DNA of 42,609 nucleotides from Armatimonadota bacterium (GTDB lineage Bacteria > Armatimonadota > JADLDR01), in contig JADLDR010000160.1 of NCBI GenBank assembly GCA_020846535.1, positions 1-42,609 on the forward strand, given 5' to 3'. Position 1 is the first letter of the stretch. Every line of letters starts with the position of its first letter. This document shows positions 30,748-38,431 of this stretch, piece by piece. The notes beneath the pieces are model-generated. The model was not told the DNA's origin and made no database searches. It saw only the letters and a list, made by a program, of their open reading frames with translations. The position numbers were made by a program, and so were the translations under genes.

Positions 30748-33030
30748 ATGATGAAATCGCTATTATCCCTCGGACTGCTGGCCGGCCTGCTTGTATCGGC
30801 GGTTCCCGGCCATGCCCTGACGCTTGCCGAAAAAGGCAAGACGCGCTATGTGATCGTCACCGCCGCCGATGCCCTGCCTGCCGAGAAGACGGCGGCCAAG
30901 GATCTGGCATCGTATCTGAGGCAGGTGACCGGGGCGGCCTTCCCCATCCTGGAGGAAAAGGCGGTACCGGCGAACCGGCCCCAGATTCTGGTGGGGCCTT
31001 CCGCCCGGGTGAAGCGGCTCCTGCCCGGGACGGACTGGAAGGCCCTGGGCAAGGACGGCATCCTGCTCAAGACCTCCGGCAACCGGCTGATCCTGGCCGG
31101 GGGCAGGCCGCGGGGAACCCTATACGCGGTCTATACGTTCCTGGAGGAGATGGTTGGAGTGCGCTGGTGGACTTCCTCGGAATCCTTCGCGCCGGCCAAG
31201 CCGACCCTCAAGGTGGCAAGCCTCAGCAAATTGTATGTCCCGAAAATTCGCTCTCGGGAGGCGTTCTACCGCGATGTGAACGAGCATCCTGTTTTTGCCG
31301 CCCGGCTGAAGTCCAACGGCCACTTCGCCCAGATCCCACCCACATACGGCGGCCACTATTCGATTCTGGGCTGGTGTCACACCTTCTATCAACTTCTGCC
31401 GCCGGACAAGTATTTCAAGGATCATCCCGAATGGTACAGCGAGATCAACGGCAGGCGCACCTACGAGGGCGCTCAGCTTTGCCTCTCCAATGAGGAGATG
31501 CGCCGGGAACTGACCCGCGTAGCCCTGGAGTGGATCGCCAAACAGCCGGAGGCGGGCATGATCTCCATCGCCCAGAACGACTGCTGGGGCCCGTGCCAGT
31601 GCGAGAAATGCAAGGCCGTGGAGCAGGAGGAAGACTCCCCCGCCGGCAATATCATCCGTTTCGTCAACGCTGTGGCGAGCGATATCGCCAAAAAGCACCC
31701 GGATTTTCTCGTCGAGACCCTGGCCTACCAGTATACCCGCAAGCCACCCAAGCTGGCGCGGCCCAGCGAGCATGTGGTCGTTCGTCTCTGCTCCATCGAG
31801 TGCGACTTCTTCCAGCCGCTCGACAGCGAGGCCAACCGGGACTTCCGAAACGACATCCGCGGCTGGAGCGCCATCGCCCCTAACCTCTATATCTGGGATT
31901 ATGTGACCAACTTCTCCAGCTACATCCTGCCCCACCCGAACCTGAATGTCCTGGCCGACAATGTGCGCTTCTTCGAGAAACACCATGCCATCGGGATTTT
32001 CGAGCAGGGGGACGCGGGCTGCGCGGTAGGCGATTTCGTCCGCCTGCGGGCCTGGCTTCTCTCCCACCTGATGTGGGATCCCTCCCGCGATGCCCGCCAG
32101 TTAGCCGGCGAATTTCTCAAAGGCTACTACGGCCCGGCAGCCCCTTACCTGATCTCCTACCTGGCCCTTGTGCATAACGCCTTCGCGAAAGGCAAGGGGC
32201 GGCTGAGCTGCTACAACGGTAGCAACGCCTACCTGACCCTGGATGTCATGAACGAGGCCACGCGCCTCTTCCGGGAGGCGGAAAAGGCGGTCTCCGGCAA
32301 TCCCGTACTGGCCGCCCGAGTCCGCCGCGAACGCCTGCCCCTGGATCACGTCTGGCTCGTCCGCTACCAGGCCCTCCAGTGGGACGCCGAGGAGGAAAAA
32401 AAGCCCTTTACCGGCCCCGCCGACCCCGTGAAAGCCGCGAATGAATACATCCGCCTGGCGAAACGGCACAATGCCGGCCAGTACCGGGAAGGCGCGCCTT
32501 TCGAGTCCTACGAAGCCTCCCTGAAGTCCCTTTTCCGCCCGCCCGCGCCTCCGCCTCCCGGCCTGACAGGCAAGCCTGCGGGCGCATCCGCCGATATCCA
32601 GGACAACTACTTCACCCTCTTCAACTCGCCCGACTGGGTGAGTATCGTGGATGACCCCAACGCTTCGGACGGCAAGGCGGCCCGGATGCCCGGAGGCCAT
32701 ACCCAGTGGGCGGTGCAGTATTCGGTCACCCGAAACGCCCTCTACCGTAAGCCCGCCCCCTGGCGCGTCTACATGTCGGTCCGCTGCGAGGGGAAAGCCA
32801 AAACTGGCCCCGCCTTCATTCTGGGCATCTACGACGGCGAAGGCGGACAGGTCGCCTTTCAGCAAACCGTAGACCTCGAAGCCGCCGGTGACGGCCTCTA
32901 CCACATCTACGACCTGGGCGTCCATACCCTCAAGCCCGGCATGTACTTCTGGGCCTCCCCGCCCGGCAGCGCGGAAACGGTCGAGGCCGTCTATGTGGAC
33001 AGGTTCTATATCGTGAAGGAGGAGAAGTAG
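30748..33030 (+). CDS. Secreted DUF4838 protein (glycoside hydrolase-like)
   Basis: The 760-residue protein has a signal peptide (MMKSLLSLGLLAGLLVSAVP...) and an N-terminal alpha-glucuronidase/GH20b-like domain (YVIVTAADALPAEKTAAKDL, then RPQILVGPSARV and GRPRGTLYAVYTFLE). The DUF4838 core follows with YRDVNEHPVFAARLKSNGHF, HPEWYSEINGRR, SIAQNDCWGPCQCEKCKAVE and WDYVTNFSSYILPHPNL. A CxCxxC cluster (near 284-289) may bind metal. A C-terminal beta domain of about 140 residues could bind carbohydrate. DUF4838 has no proven activity that I know of, but its neighbours are typically carbohydrate enzymes. It starts 22 bp after the GH2 gene, so the two are probably co-transcribed. A second DUF4838 protein lies at 41427. 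Confidence 0.78.
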   Translation: MMKSLLSLGLLAGLLVSAVPGHALTLAEKGKTRYVIVTAADALPAEKTAAKDLASYLRQVTGAAFPILEEKAVPANRPQILVGPSARVKRLLPGTDWKALGKDGILLKTSGNRLILAGGRPRGTLYAVYTFLEEMVGVRWWTSSESFAPAKPTLKVASLSKLYVPKIRSREAFYRDVNEHPVFAARLKSNGHFAQIPPTYGGHYSILGWCHTFYQLLPPDKYFKDHPEWYSEINGRRTYEGAQLCLSNEEMRRELTRVALEWIAKQPEAGMISIAQNDCWGPCQCEKCKAVEQEEDSPAGNIIRFVNAVASDIAKKHPDFLVETLAYQYTRKPPKLARPSEHVVVRLCSIECDFFQPLDSEANRDFRNDIRGWSAIAPNLYIWDYVTNFSSYILPHPNLNVLADNVRFFEKHHAIGIFEQGDAGCAVGDFVRLRAWLLSHLMWDPSRDARQLAGEFLKGYYGPAAPYLISYLALVHNAFAKGKGRLSCYNGSNAYLTLDVMNEATRLFREAEKAVSGNPVLAARVRRERLPLDHVWLVRYQALQWDAEEEKKPFTGPADPVKAANEYIRLAKRHNAGQYREGAPFESYEASLKSLFRPPAPPPPGLTGKPAGASADIQDNYFTLFNSPDWVSIVDDPNASDGKAARMPGGHTQWAVQYSVTRNALYRKPAPWRVYMSVRCEGKAKTGPAFILGIYDGEGGQVAFQQTVDLEAAGDGLYHIYDLGVHTLKPGMYFWASPPGSAETVEAVYVDRFYIVKEEK

Positions 33031-33057
33031 AGGGGCGGGGAAAGACCCCTCTTGCTC

Positions 33058-33186
33058 GAAAAGCACCCCCCAACCCCCCCTTGCTAAGGGGGGTTGAAAT
33101 CGTGCGTATTTTTTAAGAGATTGAACAAAGCACCCCAAGGCCGCTCCCCCCCGCCGAAGCCCGGCGAGGGGGCCGGGGGGCGGTTA
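33058..33186. repeat. Two-hairpin repeat, second family, copy B
   Basis: AAAAGCACCCC, then a hairpin CCCCCCTTGCTAAGGGGGG, a spacer, AAAGCACCCC again, and a hairpin around CCGCCGAAGCCCGGCGAGGG ending GGCGGTTACC. It is the reverse counterpart of the repeat at 17804-17934 and lies just before the DUF6259 gene. Confidence 0.55.
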
Positions 33187-33210
33187 CCTCATCAGAAAGA
33201 AGGAATCTTC

Positions 33211-36200
33211 ATGAAATCGCTGTTATATCTGCTGTTATTCACCTGTTTGATCGGCGGCGCATCGGAAGCCGGGGCTGCTTCCTTTCTTCTGAAGGTGAGG
33301 AACGTCCCGCCGCACGGGCTGGTGGTGGCTCCGGTCGATGCGGGATGGGCCGCTCGCGAGGGGCTGAATCTTTCCGGCGGCGTTTCGGCTTCACTGCTGC
33401 CGGAGGGTCGTTCCGTTCCGGCCCAGTATGTGCCCGGCGTCCAGGGCGCTTCAGGCATGATGCTGCTCAAGCTGTCCCGCGGCGGCGATGCCCGGCTGAG
33501 CCTGGAGGCAGCTGCGGCGGCTCCGGCCCGGGACGGCGAAACCGAATTCGGAAACGGAAGCTACCGCCTGAACTTCGCTTCGGTAAGGCAGGCGGGATGG
33601 CCCTCGACGGTTGACTTCCCGGCTGCCGGCAAGCGTTTCGAGAGCTTCGTCTGGAATGACCGGCTCTACCACCCCGACCGGGGCCAATACTGGCTCCGCT
33701 ATGACCCGGATGCGCGGGCAGAGGTGGTTTCGAAAGGCGAGATCGCGACCGTTGTGCGGGTCCGCGCCCACTACTGCCAGCCGGACGGAAAGCGGCCCGA
33801 CACCCGTCCCGAGGCCGTCTACGACTGGTATCTTTTCAACGGCCTGCCTCTGGCCTATGTGACGGCCTCCATCCGGCAGGAAAGGCCCCTCTACTGGAGC
33901 GAGCTGCACTTTCTGGAACTGAACTTCCCCGACCGGAGCTTTACGCGCTGGGCGGGCGGGGAGCCGGAGAAGAGCGGCGAATTTACCGCCTCCCAGAACA
34001 GCCTCAGCCTCGAAAAGTGGGGCGCTCTGCTCGATGGAGAGATCGCTATCGGCGTCTTCGGAACGTGGATCATTTTCCACGACGGGCGGGGCCAATACGG
34101 AACCTATATCCACTCCACGGCCCGCACCTGGGATGAGGAAACGGCCCGGATGTCCGCCTGGATGTGGATCGGGAGCGACAAGGAACCGGCCCAAGCCGTT
34201 CGGGCCGCGTCGCAGCAATATCTATCGGGCGCTCAGGCTGTGGTGACGGCGCCGGCCCTTTCGGAAAAGATCGAAGCCCTCAAGCGGACAGGGGCGGGGC
34301 CGTCGCTCTGGCGGGCGGCCCAGGCCGAACGGATGGAAATGAAGGGAGAGATCGCTATGGCAACCAAGATCGCCGCAGGCGGAACGCCGGAGGGCCTCAG
34401 CCGCTTCAAGGCCGGAGACCTGGGGCTGACCCTCCGGCAGACCGCGGACGGCATCCGCCTGGAAAGCCTCTATGACGTCAAAGCGAACCGGGAACTGCTG
34501 GTCCCGAACGCCCTGCCCCTTTTCGAGATCGCCCTGCGCGGTGCGGGCGGCAGGGAATCCGTCCTCAAGGCGGACAGCGGATGGGGTAAAACGGAGGTCC
34601 GGAAAAACCGCGGCGGCTTCACTCTGGCCTGGGCGGAGCCGAAAGAGGAGGGCCTCCGGAATGTCCGCGTCACAGCGAAGGCTTCCTCAGACAGCCGGGC
34701 CTCCGCATGGCGCTGGACGCTGAAGGTGGAGACTCCCGGCCCGGAGGCGGGAGTGCGGCGGGCCGCCTTCCCGCAGTTGGCCCTGGCGGAGCCGGGCGAG
34801 AACGCTGCTGTCCTCTTCCCCCGGGGGCCGGGAGAGGTCAAGCGTGGCGTTTGGGAGCAGCCCTTCACCTACGGCGGCGTCTATCCCAACGGCTGGACTT
34901 CCCTTCAGCTCATGGCCGTCTACGGGCAGGCGGAAAAGGCTTCCACAGGACTCTATTTCGCCATGCACGACCCCTACGGCAGCGTGAAGGATATCTCCGT
35001 TAAAAGCGACCCGGCTGCCCGGAGCGTCGCTCTGGCTTTCGGCCATCCCGCGCCCGATATGGGAACTCCTGGCAACGGCTTTACGCTGAGCGGCGAGGCC
35101 GTCTGGCAACTGCTGCGCGGCGACTGGTTCGATGCGGCTATAATCTATAGGGCATGGGCCAGACAGAACGCGAAATGGTGGCCGGAACTCACCGCCGAAG
35201 GGCGGGCGGACACCCCTCGCTGGATGCGGGAGCTTTCCGCCTGGGCGCAGACCGGCGGATCCCCCGGGGAGTGCGTGGAGGCGGTCAAGGCGTTCAAAGC
35301 CTATCTGGATGTCCCGACGGGATTTCACTGGTACAGTTGGCATCAGATCCCCTTCGACAACGACTATCCGCATTACTTCCCCACAAAGGAAGGCTTCCCG
35401 GAGGGCGTCCGCCAGCTCAAGGAGGCGGGGGTCTATGTGATGCCCTACATCAACGGGCGGCTGTGGGATACGCGGGATAAGGGCGCGGAGGACTACCAGT
35501 TCGCCAGCGTGGCCCTGCCCTCGGCCACTAAGGACGAGCAGGGAAAGCCCTATGTCGAAAGCTATGGCAGCAAGGAGTCCGACGGCAGTTCCGTCAGCCT
35601 GGCCGTGATGTGCCCCACGACCCGGCTCTGGCAGGGCACCCAGAAAGAGATCGTCCTGCGTCTCCAGAAAGAGATGGGCGTGAACGGCGTCTACATCGAC
35701 CAGATCGCCGCCGCCTCGCCCGCCCTCTGCATGGACAGGACGCACAACCACCCTCTGGGCGGCGGCCACTGGTGGAACGAAGGCTACTGGAAGCTGCTGG
35801 AGGGCATCCGCCGCGAGATGCCCGAGGGCGCGATGCTCACCACCGAATGCAACTCCGAGCCGTTCATCCGCTGGTTCGACGGCTACCTGACCTGGCACTG
35901 GCAGCATGATGGGCAGGTTCCCCTCTTCCCGGCGATCTACGGCGGAACGGTGCAGATGTTCGGGCGGGCTTACGGCGGGGACGCCCTGGCCGTCCGGATG
36001 AAGGCCGGACAGCAGCTCGTTTTCGGGGAGCAGATCGGGTGGAACAGCCCGGATATCGTCAAGGATAAGGACAAGGCCATCTTCTTCCGCGATGCCGTCC
36101 AGCTTCGCTACCGCTTCCGGCGCTACTTCTACGCCGGTGAGATGGCCCGACCGCCGAAACTCACCGGCTCCATCCCCACTGTCCGCGCCGATTGGCAGTG

Positions 36201-36486
36201 GACGCCCGACTGGTGGGTCACCACCGACGCCCTCCTCGCCGGGGCCTGGCAGATCCCCGCTGCGAAGAAGCTGGCGCTCTTCTTCGCCAATGTCTCCGAC
36301 GCCCCGGTGATGGCAGGACTGGATTTCAACGGCAGGGCCTACGGCATCTCGACTTCCTATATCCGGGCCGCCATCGCTAAAAATCGCGAAGGGGCGGTGG
36401 AAACCCTGAGCCTCCCCGCCCGCTTCCGGCGCGAAATCACCTTCCCGGCCCGATCCGTGCAGGCATGGGAGATCGAGTGGGAGTAG
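33211..36486 (+). CDS. Secreted DUF6259-type protein (glycoside hydrolase-like)
   Basis: The 1091-residue protein starts at ATG 33211 (AGAAGGAATC upstream) with a signal peptide MKSLLYLLLFTCLIGGASEA; the frame is open further upstream, but that part lies in a repeat. The N-terminal third is beta-rich (PVDAGWAAREGLNLSGG, then YHPDRGQYWLRYDPDA and ARTWDEETARMSAWMWIGSD). The rest matches my memory of DUF6259: PSLWRAAQAERMEMKGEIAM, FHWYSWHQIPFDNDYPHYFP, VYVMPYINGRLWDTRD, GVNGVYIDQIAAASPALCMD and MLTTECNSEPFIRWFDGYLT. Asp in YIDQ and Glu in TTEC or SEPF are candidate catalytic residues by analogy with GH36/GH101-like barrels. Activity is unproven; it is likely an exported glycosidase acting with its neighbours. 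Confidence 0.75.
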   Translation: MKSLLYLLLFTCLIGGASEAGAASFLLKVRNVPPHGLVVAPVDAGWAAREGLNLSGGVSASLLPEGRSVPAQYVPGVQGASGMMLLKLSRGGDARLSLEAAAAAPARDGETEFGNGSYRLNFASVRQAGWPSTVDFPAAGKRFESFVWNDRLYHPDRGQYWLRYDPDARAEVVSKGEIATVVRVRAHYCQPDGKRPDTRPEAVYDWYLFNGLPLAYVTASIRQERPLYWSELHFLELNFPDRSFTRWAGGEPEKSGEFTASQNSLSLEKWGALLDGEIAIGVFGTWIIFHDGRGQYGTYIHSTARTWDEETARMSAWMWIGSDKEPAQAVRAASQQYLSGAQAVVTAPALSEKIEALKRTGAGPSLWRAAQAERMEMKGEIAMATKIAAGGTPEGLSRFKAGDLGLTLRQTADGIRLESLYDVKANRELLVPNALPLFEIALRGAGGRESVLKADSGWGKTEVRKNRGGFTLAWAEPKEEGLRNVRVTAKASSDSRASAWRWTLKVETPGPEAGVRRAAFPQLALAEPGENAAVLFPRGPGEVKRGVWEQPFTYGGVYPNGWTSLQLMAVYGQAEKASTGLYFAMHDPYGSVKDISVKSDPAARSVALAFGHPAPDMGTPGNGFTLSGEAVWQLLRGDWFDAAIIYRAWARQNAKWWPELTAEGRADTPRWMRELSAWAQTGGSPGECVEAVKAFKAYLDVPTGFHWYSWHQIPFDNDYPHYFPTKEGFPEGVRQLKEAGVYVMPYINGRLWDTRDKGAEDYQFASVALPSATKDEQGKPYVESYGSKESDGSSVSLAVMCPTTRLWQGTQKEIVLRLQKEMGVNGVYIDQIAAASPALCMDRTHNHPLGGGHWWNEGYWKLLEGIRREMPEGAMLTTECNSEPFIRWFDGYLTWHWQHDGQVPLFPAIYGGTVQMFGRAYGGDALAVRMKAGQQLVFGEQIGWNSPDIVKDKDKAIFFRDAVQLRYRFRRYFYAGEMARPPKLTGSIPTVRADWQWTPDWWVTTDALLAGAWQIPAAKKLALFFANVSDAPVMAGLDFNGRAYGISTSYIRAAIAKNREGAVETLSLPARFRREITFPARSVQAWEIEWE

Positions 36487-36751
36487 GGTCGGCGATTTGG
36501 CAGCCGGGTTGCCGGTTGCCAGGCAACCGCTCCCAGTCCCTCGCCAGGCTCCGACGGGGGAAGCAGAAGGGGCGTTCGCTTGAGAGATTCAACAAGAGAA
36601 CGCCCCCTCTAAGCCCCCTTTCCTCCTTTTCCGTCTCGGGAAGAAGGAGGATCTGATGCCGTAAATGACCGCACAGACGATACCCCTCTCCCAGGATGCG
36701 CTCGGGCGCATCTCTCGGGTTTTGGAGAGGAGAAAGGTAACCCGCCTGCCG
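36487..36751. repeat. Intergenic repeat mosaic between convergent genes
   Basis: The 265 bp contain degraded parts of both repeat families: an AACCGCTCCCAG stretch near 36524, a stretch GAGAGATTCAACAAGAGAAC near 36581 that resembles 33115-33130, and a two-hairpin unit ending in GGTAACC at 36736-36742. No gene is seen. Confidence 0.5.
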
Positions 36752-37729
36752 CTACTTCACGCGCCGGTAGCGGGCGGCCATAAAGCGGTGCCACTCATCG
36801 TCCTCGCCTTTCATATAGGAAGCCAGCACCCGGTGGTTGTCGCCCTCGAAGGAAACCACGTCCCTGAAGGAGCAGGTTTTTCCCTCGATGCCGGGGCCTT
36901 CGGCCTCCAGAGTCAGGGTCTTTCCGGTCGGATCCAGGGTTCCCTCATACATCCACAGGTGGGGCATGATCGAACAGACCCATGTGCAGGCGTACCGCTG
37001 CCTGTGAGGGTCGTATCCCAGGGCCATCAGAGAAGTTATGGAGCCGCCGCAGGGAGTCTCTCCCCGGCCCTCGGCGGCGACCCACAGATCTCCGAGCGCC
37101 CGCACATTTTCGGCAGCCTTAAAGGATACCGGCGGCTTGCCCGGCTCCATCACGGCTTCCCCTTCCCCCGTCCACTCGCCGATGAATTTTGCCAGCCAGC
37201 GATGTTCGGGTTGAGGTTCGAACTTCATGCTCTGTTCTTGCTGAGTGGGTTCCATTCTGCCATCTCCTTTCGCATAACGCGGTATCGTTCGGTCTGTCGA
37301 TATCGGTTCGGTTTCACGGGTCGGGATCGCGAACCCCCGGATGGCATCGGGCCAGGCCGGTTGGCCGAAGCAAAAGCAGACGCCGTAGGGGTCTTTGGCG
37401 AAAACGATCCGGTACATCCGGCCCTCATACTCCTCAAGCCGCTCCTTGGCAGGCTCGATGCCTTTGGCCGCCAGTTCTTCGTACAGGGCCGCCACATCGC
37501 TGACAGCGAAATAACAACTCGCCTGATCGGGGTCCTGCCCGTTGACCGCCAGCCCGATCTGAGCGTCATCGCGTCTCAGAACGGCCCGGTTTTCTTCCCT
37601 GGAAACCAGCGTAAAGCCCAGGACATGAGTGTAATACCCGATGGCGGCCCCCAGTTCTTTGGCCGGCAGCGAGCCGGTGTCCGTGCCGCCGATGGGATGG
37701 ACGGCGTGAAAGGTTACCGTATTGGACAT
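36752..37729 (-). CDS. VOC (glyoxalase-like) / DUF1579 fusion protein
   Basis: The 325-residue frame starts at ATG 37729, with AAGGAG upstream. Residues 1-125 form a VOC/glyoxalase-like domain (HPIGGTDTGSLPAKELGAAI, GYYTHVLGFTLVSREENRAV, FAKDPYGVCFCFG). Residues about 170-325 resemble DUF1579 (EHRWLAKFIGEWTGEGEAVM, SFKAAENVRALGDLWVAAEG, then MLYxGTLDPTGKTLTL-like and RFMAARYRRVK). At the junction AAAGGAGA (37270-37263) lies 7 nt before an in-frame ATG at 37255, so two genes have probably been joined by loss of a stop. DUF1579 and VOC proteins of unknown substrate often occur together. Both parts are cytosolic. It is transcribed from a promoter with an operator-like palindrome, divergent from the zinc-ribbon gene. 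Confidence 0.78.
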   Translation of the reverse strand: MSNTVTFHAVHPIGGTDTGSLPAKELGAAIGYYTHVLGFTLVSREENRAVLRRDDAQIGLAVNGQDPDQASCYFAVSDVAALYEELAAKGIEPAKERLEEYEGRMYRIVFAKDPYGVCFCFGQPAWPDAIRGFAIPTRETEPISTDRTIPRYAKGDGRMEPTQQEQSMKFEPQPEHRWLAKFIGEWTGEGEAVMEPGKPPVSFKAAENVRALGDLWVAAEGRGETPCGGSITSLMALGYDPHRQRYACTWVCSIMPHLWMYEGTLDPTGKTLTLEAEGPGIEGKTCSFRDVVSFEGDNHRVLASYMKGEDDEWHRFMAARYRRVK

Positions 37730-37874
37730 GACTGTTCTCCTTCCAAGGACGATCCTCGCTGTGGATTCCGGCGGGAGCCTCAAAGTTTCGCGTCCAAGCG
37801 AAGCCCTTCCGGATAGCGTATTTTCCTGAAATGGCTGGCTTCCGCCCTGGATGGTGTTTGTATTTTATACCACC

Positions 37875-37904
37875 ATTATATCGAACAATAGTTTGATTTG
37901 TCAA
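37875..37904 (-). promoter_or_regulatory. Promoter of the VOC-DUF1579 gene
   Basis: On the minus strand a perfect TTGACA (37904-37899), 18 nt and a perfect TATAAT (37880-37875). The spacer contains the operator-like CAAACTATTGTTCG. Confidence 0.7.
37882..37895. promoter_or_regulatory. Operator candidate 1
   Basis: CGAACAATAGTTTG, an imperfect palindrome placed between -35 and -10 of the VOC-DUF1579 promoter. With its flank, TATCGAACAATAGTTTG matches TATCAAACAACTGTTTG at 38007-38024 at 14 of 17 positions. Confidence 0.5.
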
Positions 37905-37977
37905 GCGAAATCATGAATTTTACGGCGGTTTTTTTAGAAATATCCACGACCGACCGGAAAATCTCTTCAGCCGTTTC

Positions 37978-38006
37978 TTGACAAACGCCCTCAAACCGGC
38001 TATAAT
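37978..38006 (+). promoter_or_regulatory. Promoter of the zinc-ribbon gene
   Basis: Perfect TTGACA (37978-37983), a 17-nt spacer, perfect TATAAT (38001-38006). Start expected near 38013, inside operator candidate 2. Confidence 0.75.
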
Positions 38007-38010
38007 ATAT

Positions 38011-38024
38011 CAAACAACTGTTTG
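38011..38024. promoter_or_regulatory. Operator candidate 2
   Basis: CAAACA-AC-TGTTTG, a perfect 6-2-6 palindrome over the expected start of transcription; binding here would block initiation. The regulator is not encoded in this window. Confidence 0.55.
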
Positions 38025-38061
38025 CTATCGGCCCGGATGAACGGGTTTGAAGGAGGACGGT

Positions 38062-38247
38062 ATGGGAAGACGGAGCCGGTTGGAGGAGATGGAGAGGCTG
38101 GTGTGCCGCCACTGTGGGAAAAATGTGATGGAGCCGGGCCATCTGGAGAGAGTGCAGCAGTCCTGCCTGTGGTGCATCCGGAGGCAGAGCGTGGCACGGT
38201 TCCTGAAACACAAGCGGTGGCCCGCTGAAAAAAGCTCAAGAATATAA
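38062..38247 (+). CDS. Small zinc-ribbon-like protein
   Basis: The 61-residue protein starts at ATG 38062 with AGGAGGA 5-8 nt upstream; an in-frame TTG at 38047 is less likely. Two CxxC pairs (CRHC near 15-18 and CLWC near 35-38), 16 residues apart, form a likely zinc-binding ribbon; the rest is basic (RRQSVARFLKHKRWP). It could be a nucleic-acid-binding or regulatory protein, but no family is recognised. It has a full promoter, an operator-like site and a good terminator, so it is almost certainly an expressed, independently regulated gene. Confidence 0.65.
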   Translation: MGRRSRLEEMERLVCRHCGKNVMEPGHLERVQQSCLWCIRRQSVARFLKHKRWPAEKSSRI

Positions 38248-38260
38248 AAGTGACTCTAAG

Positions 38261-38285
38261 GCGCATCCGCGAGGGTGCGCTTTTT
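38261..38285 (+). terminator. Intrinsic terminator after the zinc-ribbon gene
   Basis: GCGCATCC (38261-38268), loop GCGA, GGGTGCGC (38273-38280), then five T. The stem is 8 bp with one G-U pair and the loop is a stable GNRA type. Confidence 0.8.
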
Positions 38286-38352
38286 CATGTACAGGGCATT
38301 CGGGCAGAATGGAACCTGGCAGGCTTCTCGTCTGAGAATCTTGGAAAAAGTA

Positions 38353-38381
38353 TTTACATTAGGAGCCAAATTTGATATACT
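38353..38381 (+). promoter_or_regulatory. Promoter of the NHL-repeat lipoprotein gene
   Basis: TTTACA (38353-38358), a 17-nt spacer, TATACT (38376-38381). Both boxes match at five of six positions. Start near 38388 gives a 44-nt leader. Confidence 0.65.
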
Positions 38382-38431
38382 TGTAGGCGCGTTCTCTGGA
38401 TGTCCCCTATTTCACAGGAGGAGGATGAAGC

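Larger units (their letters stand above)
37730..38061. promoter_or_regulatory. Divergent promoter region with paired operators
   Basis: This 332-bp gap has one strong promoter in each direction and a shared operator-like motif in both (37882-37895 and 38011-38024). It is unusually A/T-rich compared with its neighbours. No other gene is seen. Confidence 0.65.

Noticed and set aside
33094..33210. N-terminal extension of the DUF6259 protein by 39 codons
   Set aside because: Runs through a repeat; the signal peptide begins at 33211.
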